Shown here: in pieces, positions 1 through 11,956 of the stretch | Position numbering within the stretch: position 1 is the first letter of the stretch | How the letters are laid out: each line of letters begins with the position of its first letter | From: Odiellus spinosus | Lineage: Eukaryota; Arthropoda; Arachnida; Opiliones; Phalangiidae | NCBI GenBank assembly: GCA_963920705.1 | Contig: OY987232.1 | Coordinates: 19,551,942-19,615,941 of the forward strand | DNA: 64,000 bases | Direction: 5' to 3' | Translations under genes and position numbers: made by a program | The notes under the pieces: model-generated | Told to the model about the DNA's origin: nothing | Database searches by the model: none | The model's input: only the letters and a program-made list of their open reading frames with translations

Positions 1-250
1 AAATTGAGTAGCATTTTCGAAAAGATCGTTAAAAAACGATTCAAAATATATACGTCATCATTATGGTCGCGTGAATTCGATATTAATAGAGACTACAATT
101 GATTTGAGAGTATTTCTAACGAATATTTTGATTATTAACGAAAGTTATTATATTTAAATCATATTTAAAATTTTAATGGTTTAATATTAATGTTATCTAA
201 CGAACTGCCGAAGAATATAATTAAAAAAACCAACCCATTACGTTAATTAA
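1..250 (+). repeat. Dispersed repeat family D1, copy cut by window edge
   Basis: The core AAAGATCGTTAAAAAACGAT followed by ACGTCATCATTATGGTC recurs near 6625-6760 and, in part, at 31890 and 39795. The stretch from about 50 to 230 reappears reverse-complemented near 23885-24045. It sits where the first exon or first intron of the adjoining micro-exon gene should be. No terminal repeats or target duplications could be defined, so the class is unknown. Confidence 0.7.
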
Positions 251-293
251 AAAGCCAGTTTTAATTTAAAAACTTTTTTTATTTTAATTCACG

Positions 294-819
294 ATGAAGA
301 TGTAGGAAAAGGTTTCCCAGTTGAATGCCAGGAGGTAATTAAATTAATCATTTAATTAAAACATTTTCTGATTATTATAATTAAATTGAAACGTATCTTA
401 GAAAATACAAGTCGCGTGGGATTCTTTAAAACCAGCGAAAGAAGTAATTTGCGAAGTATGTGTAGAAATTAATCCTAATTAAAATTATATTAATTAAAAA
501 TAATGAATTTTAGGAAAAAGCTGATTATGAACAGGTAATTTTTAATATATTTTTAATCGTGACAATTTTAATTTATTTTTTTTATATATTTTAATTGATG
601 AAGGCTTGTATAAGAATGAAAAAGGCATGTTTTAAAATTATGAAAATTAATATTATTAACGCGTGTGATTAATTATCGTAATTAATTTAACAGATGTTCG
701 AAGATTTTGTCGCCATGGTGGGAGTGAGTATAATTTAAAACTTAAATAATATCTTTAATGGTTAATAATTCTTTTATTAATTACAGTCAGGTTGCCTTAC
801 CAAGAAGAAACAACAATAA
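294..819 (+). CDS. Partial paralog of the micro-exon secreted protein; possibly decaying
   Basis: Six exons matching exons 2-7 of the gene at 2069-2797 are recognisable: about 294-334, 402-455 (54 nt), 514-534 (21 nt), 595-624 (30 nt), 694-723 (30 nt) and 787-819 with a stop. Cysteines equivalent to C3-C6 are kept and there is no internal stop or frameshift. Exon 1 (signal peptide) is not seen; the space before exon 2 is filled by repeat D1, so it lies left of the window or is lost. Two acceptors aligned with working ones in the other copy lack AG (before 294 and before 595), and the donor after 624 is GC. In-frame alternative AGs exist (after GATGTAG near 306 and after GATGAAG near 603), so a shorter functional product is possible. 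Gene or young pseudogene: undecided. Confidence 0.6.
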
Positions 820-924
820 CATTACTAATCTTATTTTACAAGAAAAAATAATAAAATGATTATTAATTTTAAACCATCATTGGTTAATTGACATTAAATG
901 ATAAATTGACACATTAATCTCGTC

Positions 925-1725
925 GGTATATGCTCTTTCGACCGAATTCCCATATGAACGAAATCCCATTCGGCCGAATAGCTGCAATTTCTAGCCCATT
1001 GGGCTGGGAAAAAGGTTTCTTCCCATTCGACCGAATGGGCTAATAAGTTCAAAAATTTAATTCAATCGAATAATTATATATGTAATACGTTGAATGGAAC
1101 TTTTGTTAAGCTAGGTTCTTCGTACGTAAACGGTAGTAAAAAAAGTACAATAATGCAGTTTTAAATAATATTTATTTGAAAGGTTAGGTTAGGTTAGGTT
1201 AGGTTAGGTTATACCTTGCAGTGGCGGCGGACGGTTCTTATTTTGGGGGGGGACATTTTTCGTTAAAGAACTTGGAAACAAGTTGCTCAAGACCAATATA
1301 CCTGAAGGCTATGGTTGTACTATCGCTCTTCTACAGACGGACTCGCGTAGAAATAAATCATATACCTTATTTAAAGACAGTCTCTTTATAATTTTTGTTA
1401 ATATATTACACTATTTTCTTAAAAACTCCAAACAGGTTGAGATTATAGACTGATTTTTCTTATAATTCATTGAATTCAATTATATTCTGAGATTAAACAG
1501 AGTATTGACTGAACAATTTGGGGAGGGACACGTATATTGGTTGTCCCCACCTGGTTTAATTGAGGGGGGACAATGTCCCCCTGTCCCCACCCGTTCCGCC
1601 GCCACTGATACCTTGGAAATACCCCAAAAATTTCAAAAACCGCCAAAGCGCGGGTTTTTCGGTCGAATGGGATTGGGTTCGGTCGAATGGGAATTCGGTC
1701 GAAAGGACCCAAAGCATTTCGTCGA
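925..1725. mobile_element. Foldback-like element with (AGGTT)n core
   Basis: The left arm near 930-1035 repeats CGACCGAAT and CCCATTCGACCGAA. The right arm near 1660-1722 carries the same words as the reverse complement (TTCGGTCGAATGGG). Between them lies (AGGTT)n at about 1180-1210. A second element with the same plan but a different arm word is at 38750-39180. Outer ends are approximate. A hAT-like element is nested inside. Confidence 0.55.
1219..1607. mobile_element. Non-autonomous hAT-like element with 8-bp target duplication
   Basis: This is a 389-bp insertion with terminal inverted repeats starting CAGTGGCGGCGGA. It is flanked on both sides by the identical 8-bp target duplication ATACCTTG (1211-1218 and 1608-1615). 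CAG..CTG ends with an 8-bp duplication are the hallmark of the hAT superfamily. It has no transposase coding; the short open frames across it (for example 1505-1759) are incidental. Confidence 0.85.
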
Positions 1726-2068
1726 CTTATTTCGTTTAATGATGCAATTGGGAGTATGAACAGGTTGGATAAACAATTATAATTTTTAGACACTAGAAAA
1801 AAAAAAAAAATAAAATAAAGGCACACTCCATGATATAAAAAAGGGTTTCGAAAATATAGCAACTCTTCAAACGAAATGAAATATCATTAACCAAAAGTCT
1901 ATTACTTCATTCCGTAAAAGTAAACATACGACATAAAATATAATCGCAGCTAATCACACTAAATACTTAATTATATGTCTGACCTAATTTGATTATTGCG
2001 AGATATTGAAGATGTATAAGTTAAACGGCAAGTTGATTTAGTACCACATTATAAATTATAATTCTAAA

Positions 2069-2797
2069 ATGAAAGCCATGTGGATCCATATCGTGGCTTT
2101 CAATGCCGTAATTGCTTTGGTATCGGCACAACAACAATGCGATGCGAATACTGTCGAAAAGTTTTGCAAACCTGAAGGTTAATTTTACGTATTTTAAACA
2201 ATTTTCTGCTAATTAACTAGTTCAACAATTCGTAGATGAAAATTTAATTTAAAAAATTTTAGACGATGAAGCTGCAATAAAGACATTCCCAGCTGAATGC
2301 CATGAGGTAATTAGTAATTAAATTAATCGTGTAATTAAAATATGTCTGATTATTATAATTAAATTTAAACATTTCGTAGAAAATAAGAGCCGCGTGGGTT
2401 ACGTTAAAGCCACAACACAAAGAAGCTTGCGATGTAAATTTCGAAATTAATCCTAATTAAAATTATATTAATTAAAAATAATTAATTAAATTTTTTAGGG
2501 AAAATCTAACATTGAAAAGGTAATATTTAATATTTTTTTAATTGTAACCATTTTAATTTTGTTTTATATTTTAGTTATTGAAGACTTGTACAACGATGTA
2601 TAAGGTATGTTTTAAAATTACAAGAAATATTATTATTAACGCGTGTGATTAATTATCATAATTAATTTAACAGATGTATAATGAGTTTCTCGCCCAAATT
2701 GGAGTGAGTATAGTTTAAAACTTAATTAATATCTTTAATGGCTAACAATACTTATATTAACTATTAATTACAGGCTGGTTGCATACCGAAGCAGTAG
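2069..2797 (+). CDS. Small secreted six-cysteine protein built from micro-exons
   Basis: Seven exons give a 103-residue protein: 2069-2177, 2263-2306, 2380-2433, 2499-2519, 2575-2604, 2674-2703 and 2774-2797. All six introns are GT-AG and under 90 bp; the first is phase 1 and the rest are phase 0, so exons 3-6 (54, 21, 30 and 30 nt) are symmetric cassettes. Residues 1-20 form a signal peptide ending LVSA before QQQC. The mature part has cysteines at 24, 33, 49, 68, 81 and 99, suggesting three disulfides in a small helical protein. The spacing does not fit odorant-binding proteins, where C2-C3 are three residues apart. I recognise no named family. The architecture recalls the micro-exon effector genes of gall aphids and schistosomes, but that is analogy only. 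A tandem paralog lies at 294-819. Confidence 0.75.
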
Positions 2798-3550
2798 TTA
2801 TTACTAATTTTATTTCGCAAGAATAAATAATAAAAATAATAATAATAAACTTCGAATTAAATAATTAAGAACCAAAATATTATAATTTAGGGTGATAATT
2901 TGTTAAATAGATCGTATTTGACTCATTTGTGTGCCCTATAATTTGACTCTAGATGCTTTTAATGGTATAAAATAGGTCCTTTCCAAATAACTAAATACAA
3001 CCCCTTTAAATCTAAGTAACTCGAACTTTTCTTGTTATTTAGAGATACACCTAAAAGTGTAACACGTATGTCTTGATATGACATCTTTAATATCCAATCA
3101 TTCCTATGTTGGTGGATCTCATTTGGTAAATACTATCTTGGAATGACAGATGTAGATGACACCCTCTTCCTATACGTATAGTCGGGAACTTTAACCCCTC
3201 GAGTCTCGATCCTATTGTAAAAGGCAAGTGCAATTATCGGCGTTCCTGCATCAACATTTCCTTAAAGTCCAATTCACACGTAAATATAAGTCCAGATGCC
3301 TTGTGAGTTTTTTTACATTTAGTTAGTTTTACTAGGACATTTCGTGGCTCTGAATATCTGTATCTCGCTCTGTTCTGATTGTTTGTACGTGTGTTAATAT
3401 AATTTATTGTTTAAAAACTACCTCAAGTTTGGCAGTTTAAGAAGACATTCGACTCTCTTTATATTTCCCGTGACGTCATCGTTAGCAGATCCATCTGAAA
3501 ACCTTAGTAACGTCTGAAATTGGTTATATTTATTGTTAGATAGGCTTTGT

Positions 3551-3887
3551 CAGAAGCCGATGAAACCCTCCTTTGAAGTCTATTACTCCCGGGTCTTGTC
3601 TACCCCTCTCTGTATGGGTTAGTTTCAAAAAGCGCGATTCGTACGCCTCCTAACGGTAGATATTTTCGGAGCGGGAGTTCGTCGAGCGAATATCTCTAGC
3701 AGCCTCGGAGTTCGTCCAAAAAACGTCGTCGTATGTGGAAAGAGATAATTTCCAATTTTCCGTAGACAGGGGGGATGAAGTAGGACCCCTCCGATCTCGT
3801 AAAATTGGGAATTTTACCCATACAGAGAGGAGCGCTATATGGAACATTAGAGTAGTAGACTTCAATGGAGGGTTTCATCTACTTCTG
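3551..3887. mobile_element. Inverted-repeat element, hAT-like MITE
   Basis: The left end CAGAAGCCGATGAAACCCTC and the reverse complement of the right end (CAGAAGTAGATGAAACCCTC) match over more than 40 bp with few mismatches. The inverted similarity continues inward (TCTCTGTATGGGT on both arms). GCTTTGT flanks both sides (3544-3550 and 3888-3894), a 7-bp duplication, or 8 bp if the bordering G is shared. No transposase is present. Confidence 0.75.
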
Positions 3888-4969
3888 GCTTTGTCTATGC
3901 CTACATTTAGAAAGTTGATTTTTGGCCACTGGAAATTGCGTGTGAATGGGGCATATTTCTTTCGACTGGTTTAGAGTATAAGGCGCCCATATCTCATCAG
4001 TATATCGAAAGATGATTTCCCGCCATTCTCCCGTCCCTTCATCGTCAACACCTTTCAATCAGCGTCCGTTCTTTTGTCCTTTCCCCAACGTCTTTAGAAA
4101 CTCTTCGATATGACGCTATCTCGTGCCAAAGTTTTCTCCTCATTTTCTTTGACTCGGAGAAATCTGGCTCAAGGAACTTTCTTTTGTCCAAAGTTTTTCC
4201 CCAAAAAGTTGTTCTATATTTACAGATATTGAAGATATTCTTGGCCCACATATTTAATATATTTCATATTTATCCAAAATCGAACTTTTCTAATCATACC
4301 ATCTGACTTTTTCTGGTTATTACTAACTTGATATTAGGTAGGTTTAGCGAAGGTTATAGAAATAAAATGGAAATAGCGTACCTTGTAGTTGTTAATTAAC
4401 AGTAAACACGTGATTCATAAACACCATTTAAAATAATAGTTCTAGTTGCAGTCAAAACTGGAATAGTTCTATAAGGACTTTACTCCTATTTCTACCATTT
4501 CTCACAAGGCGGATTGAATTATTATTTTTAGTTAAGGGTCTGTGTTAATTCAGAAATTAATGTTTTTGCGAACTCTTTACGAGGAAAAGCAACTAAAACC
4601 CCACTAAAATAAACGGTAAACACCTATTTATAACTAGAATTTTTATTTCAAAAGCAACGAGTGAGTTTAAAAAGCAATTTCAACTTGTTTGTGCAAAGCT
4701 AGAATTTCGAATTCAATATAAAAGTTAACACCATTGACTGAAACTTCACTCTATTGCAGGATCCAATTAAATGCAAATTCAGTCATTTTAGCTTCAACAA
4801 TTTCTGGGTTCTAGGAAATCCGTTTCTCTAGCGCAAACGAATAATATACAATAAGTAAATAACCATTGGGTAAACCGTTTCTAGTCCACAACACGAAAAA
4901 CATTTAAAATTCTAAATATATTTATATTTTGAAAACTTTTCAAGGGAAACTCGGGTACAAAATAAGCTA

Positions 4970-5027
4970 GAAAAGAAGGCGACTTTAAAGAATATTTAAA
5001 ACTTGTAGATAATCCCTTTAAACATTA
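4970..5027. repeat. Fragment of MITE family D2
   Basis: GAAAAGAAGGCGACTTTAAA followed by a degenerate AGATAATCCCTTTAAA end matches the right half of the D2 copies at 17960-18155 and 45903-46078. Confidence 0.55.
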
Positions 5028-5818
5028 AAATTATATTGAATTAATTATGAAGCAACGAACTTAAGCCTTGGCCTATTTTTTTCCCTTTCCTTTATATTAA
5101 CTTGGAGCTTCGATTTTTGTCCTATTGCTATCTAACTCTTATGATATGTTGCCGAAAAGTTTCAATCACAGGAAGGGTGGAGAGGGTTGAAAAGTACTTC
5201 GAAGGAAGAACCGCTTTCTACTTTTATGGCTTTCACTTTTTCAAAAACTTACTTTCCAACGTTTTACTACTAATATATATACGTCGGTTTTTACCGTGAA
5301 ATGGCTGCAGTGTATTCTACAGGTGTTAGGCTTAGCTACCGTACGAAAGGATATCAAAAGGGGAAAGAGGGAATTATATACAGACCCATCCTTTTTCCAC
5401 ATAATCGAGATGGTTTCGCTTTATTCCTTATATAAGTCAACCCCTCCAAAGTTTAGTTCGCACTGCACATTTTTTATTAAATATCAGAGTACTCTTAGAC
5501 ACTTTTTCCATTGTTTTAATGTTAGTTTATGTCTTAGTCAAGCTGAATTTTATTCTCAGTGAATGAGATTGAATCATTGCCTTCTGATATGTATTGTCTC
5601 CTATTGCCTTAATATTTAAAATATTCAATTCTCTTGGTAAATACGTCTGTCTGTCGGTGGGTAACGCTAAAATGTAAACGCAATCTTAAACCTCTTGAGT
5701 TTCATAATCATTTACATAATACATTAAAGATAATTTAAATTAAAACGCTTTGCAAAAAATATAATCAGGAAATCATTAAGCCTAATTGAATAAAACTAAA
5801 AAATATTCTATGATAGAA

Positions 5819-6101
5819 TCAAGAAGGATCAGATAAGGAGAGGAAATGTGGGGACGGCGCGGCTCCTACTGCGTCGGCCTAAACTCCCACTCTGGGAGAA
5901 CGGGGGTAGAGACGTTTCGTGGTAAAATGTTGTCACGTGGGTAAAACGAATCCTTTATGAGACGCGCTAGCTAGCGACCACGTGACAACAGTTTACCTCG
6001 AGAATTTCCTATCCCCCCTTTCCACCCGAGTGGGAGGTTGGCTCTTCTCTCTCTAACTCAACGCAGCCCCACATTTCCTCTCCTTATCTGATCCTTCTTG
6101 A
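5819..6101. mobile_element. Palindromic foldback MITE with 5-bp target duplication
   Basis: The termini are TCAAGAAGGATCAGATAAGG and its exact reverse complement at the other end; the inverted match runs about 40 bp. Inner segments are also inverted (CTCCCACTCTGGGAGAACGG against an arm reading CCGAGTGGGAGG after reversal), so most of the 283 bp can fold on itself. TAGAA flanks both ends (5814-5818 and 6102-6106). Confidence 0.8.
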
Positions 6102-6606
6102 TAGAATAAATCCTTTTTAATGGTCAATGAAACCTAACACGTGATCAATTTTAACACGTGATCTATTTTAAATAGTCCTAATCCAACAGTAAACAAAAAT
6201 TACGAACAAATTTAAAACTTATCGTGAAAATAGGCTTAGCTTTAGTAAGGAATTATTGAGTATGAACGCGACCTTATTTTTGGTGCTTGGCGTATCGACT
6301 ATCGAGCGAGCAACTCTTTTCGTTGGCGGGGAATGATTTCTTCCGCAAACTATTTCGATTATGGACCAAAAAGGTGTCATCACTGTTAAAGTATAACCTT
6401 CTCTTTCCCGAGAAAAGAAAATCTATAAAGAGGAAGACAGTGAACTGGCCCAGAATATAAGATATATCTGTAATAAAACTAGCAATATCGCCCGTCAAAA
6501 TGGGGATATGAAAAGAAAAAAAGTTTCATCTAAAAATAAGAAGCTTTGAAAGTATATTGGATTCATAAAAGCATTCTTAAAAGTTTAAACTTTAGATAAA
6601 GTTCAA

Positions 6607-6790
6607 CGAATATTTCACGAACTCCAAATGGAAATTGAGTTACATTTTCGGAAAGATCGTTAAAAAACGATTCAAAATATATACATACATATGCAAAATA
6701 GAACAAATTTTAAAATTAAAATTCCCAGCAATACTACGTCATCACTATGATCACGTGATTTCTCTATTCTGTATTACGTCACAGTGTCTC
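6607..6790 (+). repeat. Dispersed repeat family D1
   Basis: This copy shows a fuller left part: CGAACTCCAAATGGAAATTG, then the GATCGTTAAAAAACGATTC core, then ACGTCATCAC and a CACGTGA-like word. Similar order is seen at 31870-31990 and 39681-39850. Confidence 0.7.
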
Positions 6791-8216
6791 TAGTTCGTTA
6801 TTGATCGAGATGTTTTTCAGATATTAAACATTTGCCTAATTACGTTAATAGTTCCGTAACTTCCGTCTGTTTTAATTGATGCAGAAATGAAAATTCCCTT
6901 CCACATTTCGTACAATGTAGTGTATTTATTGTTGCCACGTTAGTGTCGGTACAATTCCCCCGAACAATGGATAGAAACCAGTTTCTTCTATGGTTTCACT
7001 GTCCACTCTATTCCTTTTGGCTTTATGGATGGCCTGACTCTGAATCTATACCCTTCGGGGTCTTAGTTTTTCTTTTGTTTGTCAAAGAGATTACGGCGAA
7101 ACTTTTCTATCTGGGGTTCTTCAATTGTCTAACAAGGCTGATCTCGAGTCTCGCTTCTCGTTATCCATTGCAAAGCGATTTGTTAATGAAATCAAACAAG
7201 TATAATGGGCCAAGCTCTTACGCGAACAAAGAGAAAGATCCGTGAAAGAAAAAAAAGGGAATCTCTTTGTTTAACAACGGCGAAGTCCATTTATCCCGAA
7301 GCCACTTTCAAAACCCTAAGTTTCTACTTTGTCATGCGATCGGAGATCGTGTTGAATCAATACACTTTTTTCGCCTTTTACAAAGTTAGAAGTTACTATC
7401 TATTAGTTGTTGATCTTATCGTAAGTTTATTACTAGTTTATTATAAGTTAATGTTGAAAACCATATCACTAACTTATTCACTATGATTAACTTATGGTAA
7501 CTATAAAATCATGCCTATTCCCATAAATTAAGTTAAAGATTTTTCTGGGAGTTTTGTTTATGGGTTGTTCACTTCTCTCCCAAAGGGATTTTGTTACTTC
7601 TGCTATTAATAAGTCCGAACAAAAATTCTTTATTCATGATTTAGTGACCAAAACGTTTCTAGGTGGCGTTGATGCCTTGTCGTCTGCTTAGGTACTGATA
7701 TTTGCGTGCAGGCTTAGAATATGGTCTCTTCCATACCTCAGCTGGTAAGATTAGTAGTCTCCCTAAATTAACTAGTCCCTGGTAGCAGTGACTATCAGGT
7801 TTTGAATTAAAAACTGCCCCACGCAATTAATAAACTAGTTCTTGACTCGTATACAGGCTTGGATATAAGGCACTAGTCACGGCATTTGACTACTAAAATT
7901 AATAGAAATCAGGGGGATAACTAATCAATTTGACTAGTAAAATATTTACCTACATTTTAATATTCATAAAATCCAAAAAAGGGGAGAAACGAGATTATAC
8001 ACGAGTGGGATAAGCTTAAATTCAGTCCTCGCCAATACGACTTACGAGATGGGTAAAGCATAATATTAATATGGTCTTTCCTTCTTGTTTCATGCCCTTA
8101 TGTTTACCCCCCAGTCCCTGCCTCCCTGTTCATAGTGAAGTGACTAGACGAATTTGAGTGCATCATTAAAGTTTGACATTTTGACTGGATTATAATTATA
8201 AAACAACGGAATATAA

Positions 8217-10254
<2,038 letters not shown>

Positions 10255-11956
10255 ATTAAATTAGACGCTTATTTGTTTCCTATTGAATTGTACTTTTTAA
10301 TAAATATTAACGGAATTTCAAGTTTTGGCCGATTTAAATATAATTTATAGATGTCAAATTTCTATTAAAGTAACCAGGAAATATCCTCGTTTTTTCAAAA
10401 GCCTTAATTTGGAAGAAATAATCAACAATAACAATAAAAATATATGTCGAATTCACATTACATTTTAAGATTATGTTCAGCCCTGATCTTGTTTAAAAGA
10501 GACGAAGCTAGGTATGTACTATGTAGGCATAATATGAAGATTAGTAATTATAATAATATATATATTTCGCAAATAAAATTGTAGGCGACCACAGAGGAAA
10601 AGCCTATTAGTAGTGGTCTTCAGACAACATGAACAAAATCGGCGCCTTCATATTCATAAATATTGAAAATAACCAAAAGAAAAATAATTTCATATTATTT
10701 CTGGTCGAGGTTATGACCAGCCCAGATTTAATTTTCAAATCTTTCTGTCGTCTGCTCTTATAACCGAAACGGGCGGGAAGTCGCCGGTCGGGAGCAACCA
10801 GAACAGTGGATAAAGAGTTCGTTAACGGCGGAACTGTTCTTATTTCATGAAAAACTAAGGTAATTAATGCATCTTTAATTATTTTTAATGAAAATTAAAA
10901 GAAACCAATGAAATTTGATAAGATTGGTATCTTTTAATCACGCATTCAAATCAGACAGGCTCTATAATGGCATGTCACCCTTCAGGCCTAGCAGGGCGCA
11001 GGCTAGCATTGTGGCAATTGCTTTAAATTTACAAGGCGCTAAATTGTAGGCAACTTGTATTTCAAATTTAATAACGTATAAATTTAAGAAACGCATAAAT
11101 TATTTTTATTTCATTCAATAATTCAACAATTTTGACAAAGTTTTAAAATAATAATGGCCACTGCCCAAAATCGTAGCTTTACGACCCAAAACCACACTCG
11201 TTCTTAATTACGGCTTAGTCATGGTAGAATTAATTAAACTTATTAGCAGATATAAGTTGATACAAATATTATAAACTTCAGCCTTATCAGCGAACTCAAT
11301 TTTAACGAATCCAGTTCGAAATTTCATATTATAACCTATTTAACAGCGAGCTATTCGTAATTTTTCAACTTGCAGCGGAAATTAAAGTAATTTAATCGAA
11401 GCCAATCATTTTAAACAAATAAATTTAAGCTTATAAGAATAATAACATTAACGAAATAGTTAAAATAAATTTTTTAAACAGTTAAGCCTTTTGATATTAA
11501 GATTTAGGCCATATAGCAGTTAAGCCTTGGTTCTGATTATTTTAAAAGTTTTAATTCAATAATTTAATGACTGTATAAAAACGTATTTAAAAATCATTTC
11601 AAAAATGGTAAAGTGGTTGGTTTGGAAACTTGTAACGCGTAGACAAACCTAATTTTGTATCTCATCCCGTAACAGTAAACAAGTTTTAATAATTTATAAC
11701 GTTTGCTAGAACACATTGAAATTGGTGGTGAAAAGTTAGATAATCCATTACTTTACGGTTTATCGTAAAATTTGGTTCTTCATTCAACTTTTCAAAGTTA
11801 AAAACAATCACCGTATTTTAGAAACTTAACTTTTTGAGATCAAAGGAATCAAAGGGTTCCAAATTGAATAAGTTTGAAAAATTAACATTTAGCGTTAAAC
11901 AGATTAATTTTTCACTTTTTTTTGGTTATAGTAAAAATTAAAACGTGATTTTTATT
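10255..11956. other. Intergenic, no gene seen
   Basis: AT-rich sequence with no credible open frame. From about 11070 rightwards it aligns loosely with 15665-16440 as the 3' flank of the duplicated Ras segment. A TCGTCTGCT motif occurs near 10747. Confidence 0.6.
10299..10304 (+). terminator. Probable poly(A) signal of Rpt6
   Basis: AATAAA lies 45 bp after the Rpt6 stop codon. Confidence 0.6.

Larger units (their letters stand above)
2798..8216. other. Gene-poor interval
   Basis: No credible gene was found. A possible AATAAA for the upstream gene is at 2822-2827. The interval holds small inverted-repeat elements (3551-3887, 5819-6101), a fragment of MITE family D2 near 4970-5027 and a D1 repeat at 6607-6790. 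Open frames of 60-100 codons at 4045-4251, 5102-5562, 6274-6498 and 6943-7486 show no family similarity, splice context or paralog and are treated as chance. Confidence 0.6.

Noticed and set aside
1476..1862. Open frames of 84 and 128 codons near the left edge
   Set aside because: They run across the hAT-like insertion and the foldback arm, with no conservation between element copies.
2069..2797. Odorant-binding protein
   Set aside because: Six cysteines and a signal peptide fit superficially, but the spacing (8, 15, 18, 12, 17) lacks the C2-x3-C3 and C5-x8-C6 pattern and the protein is too short.
6943..7486. Two overlapping plus-strand open frames of 93-100 codons
   Set aside because: No recognisable domain, splice context or paralog; chance length in AT-rich DNA is plausible.
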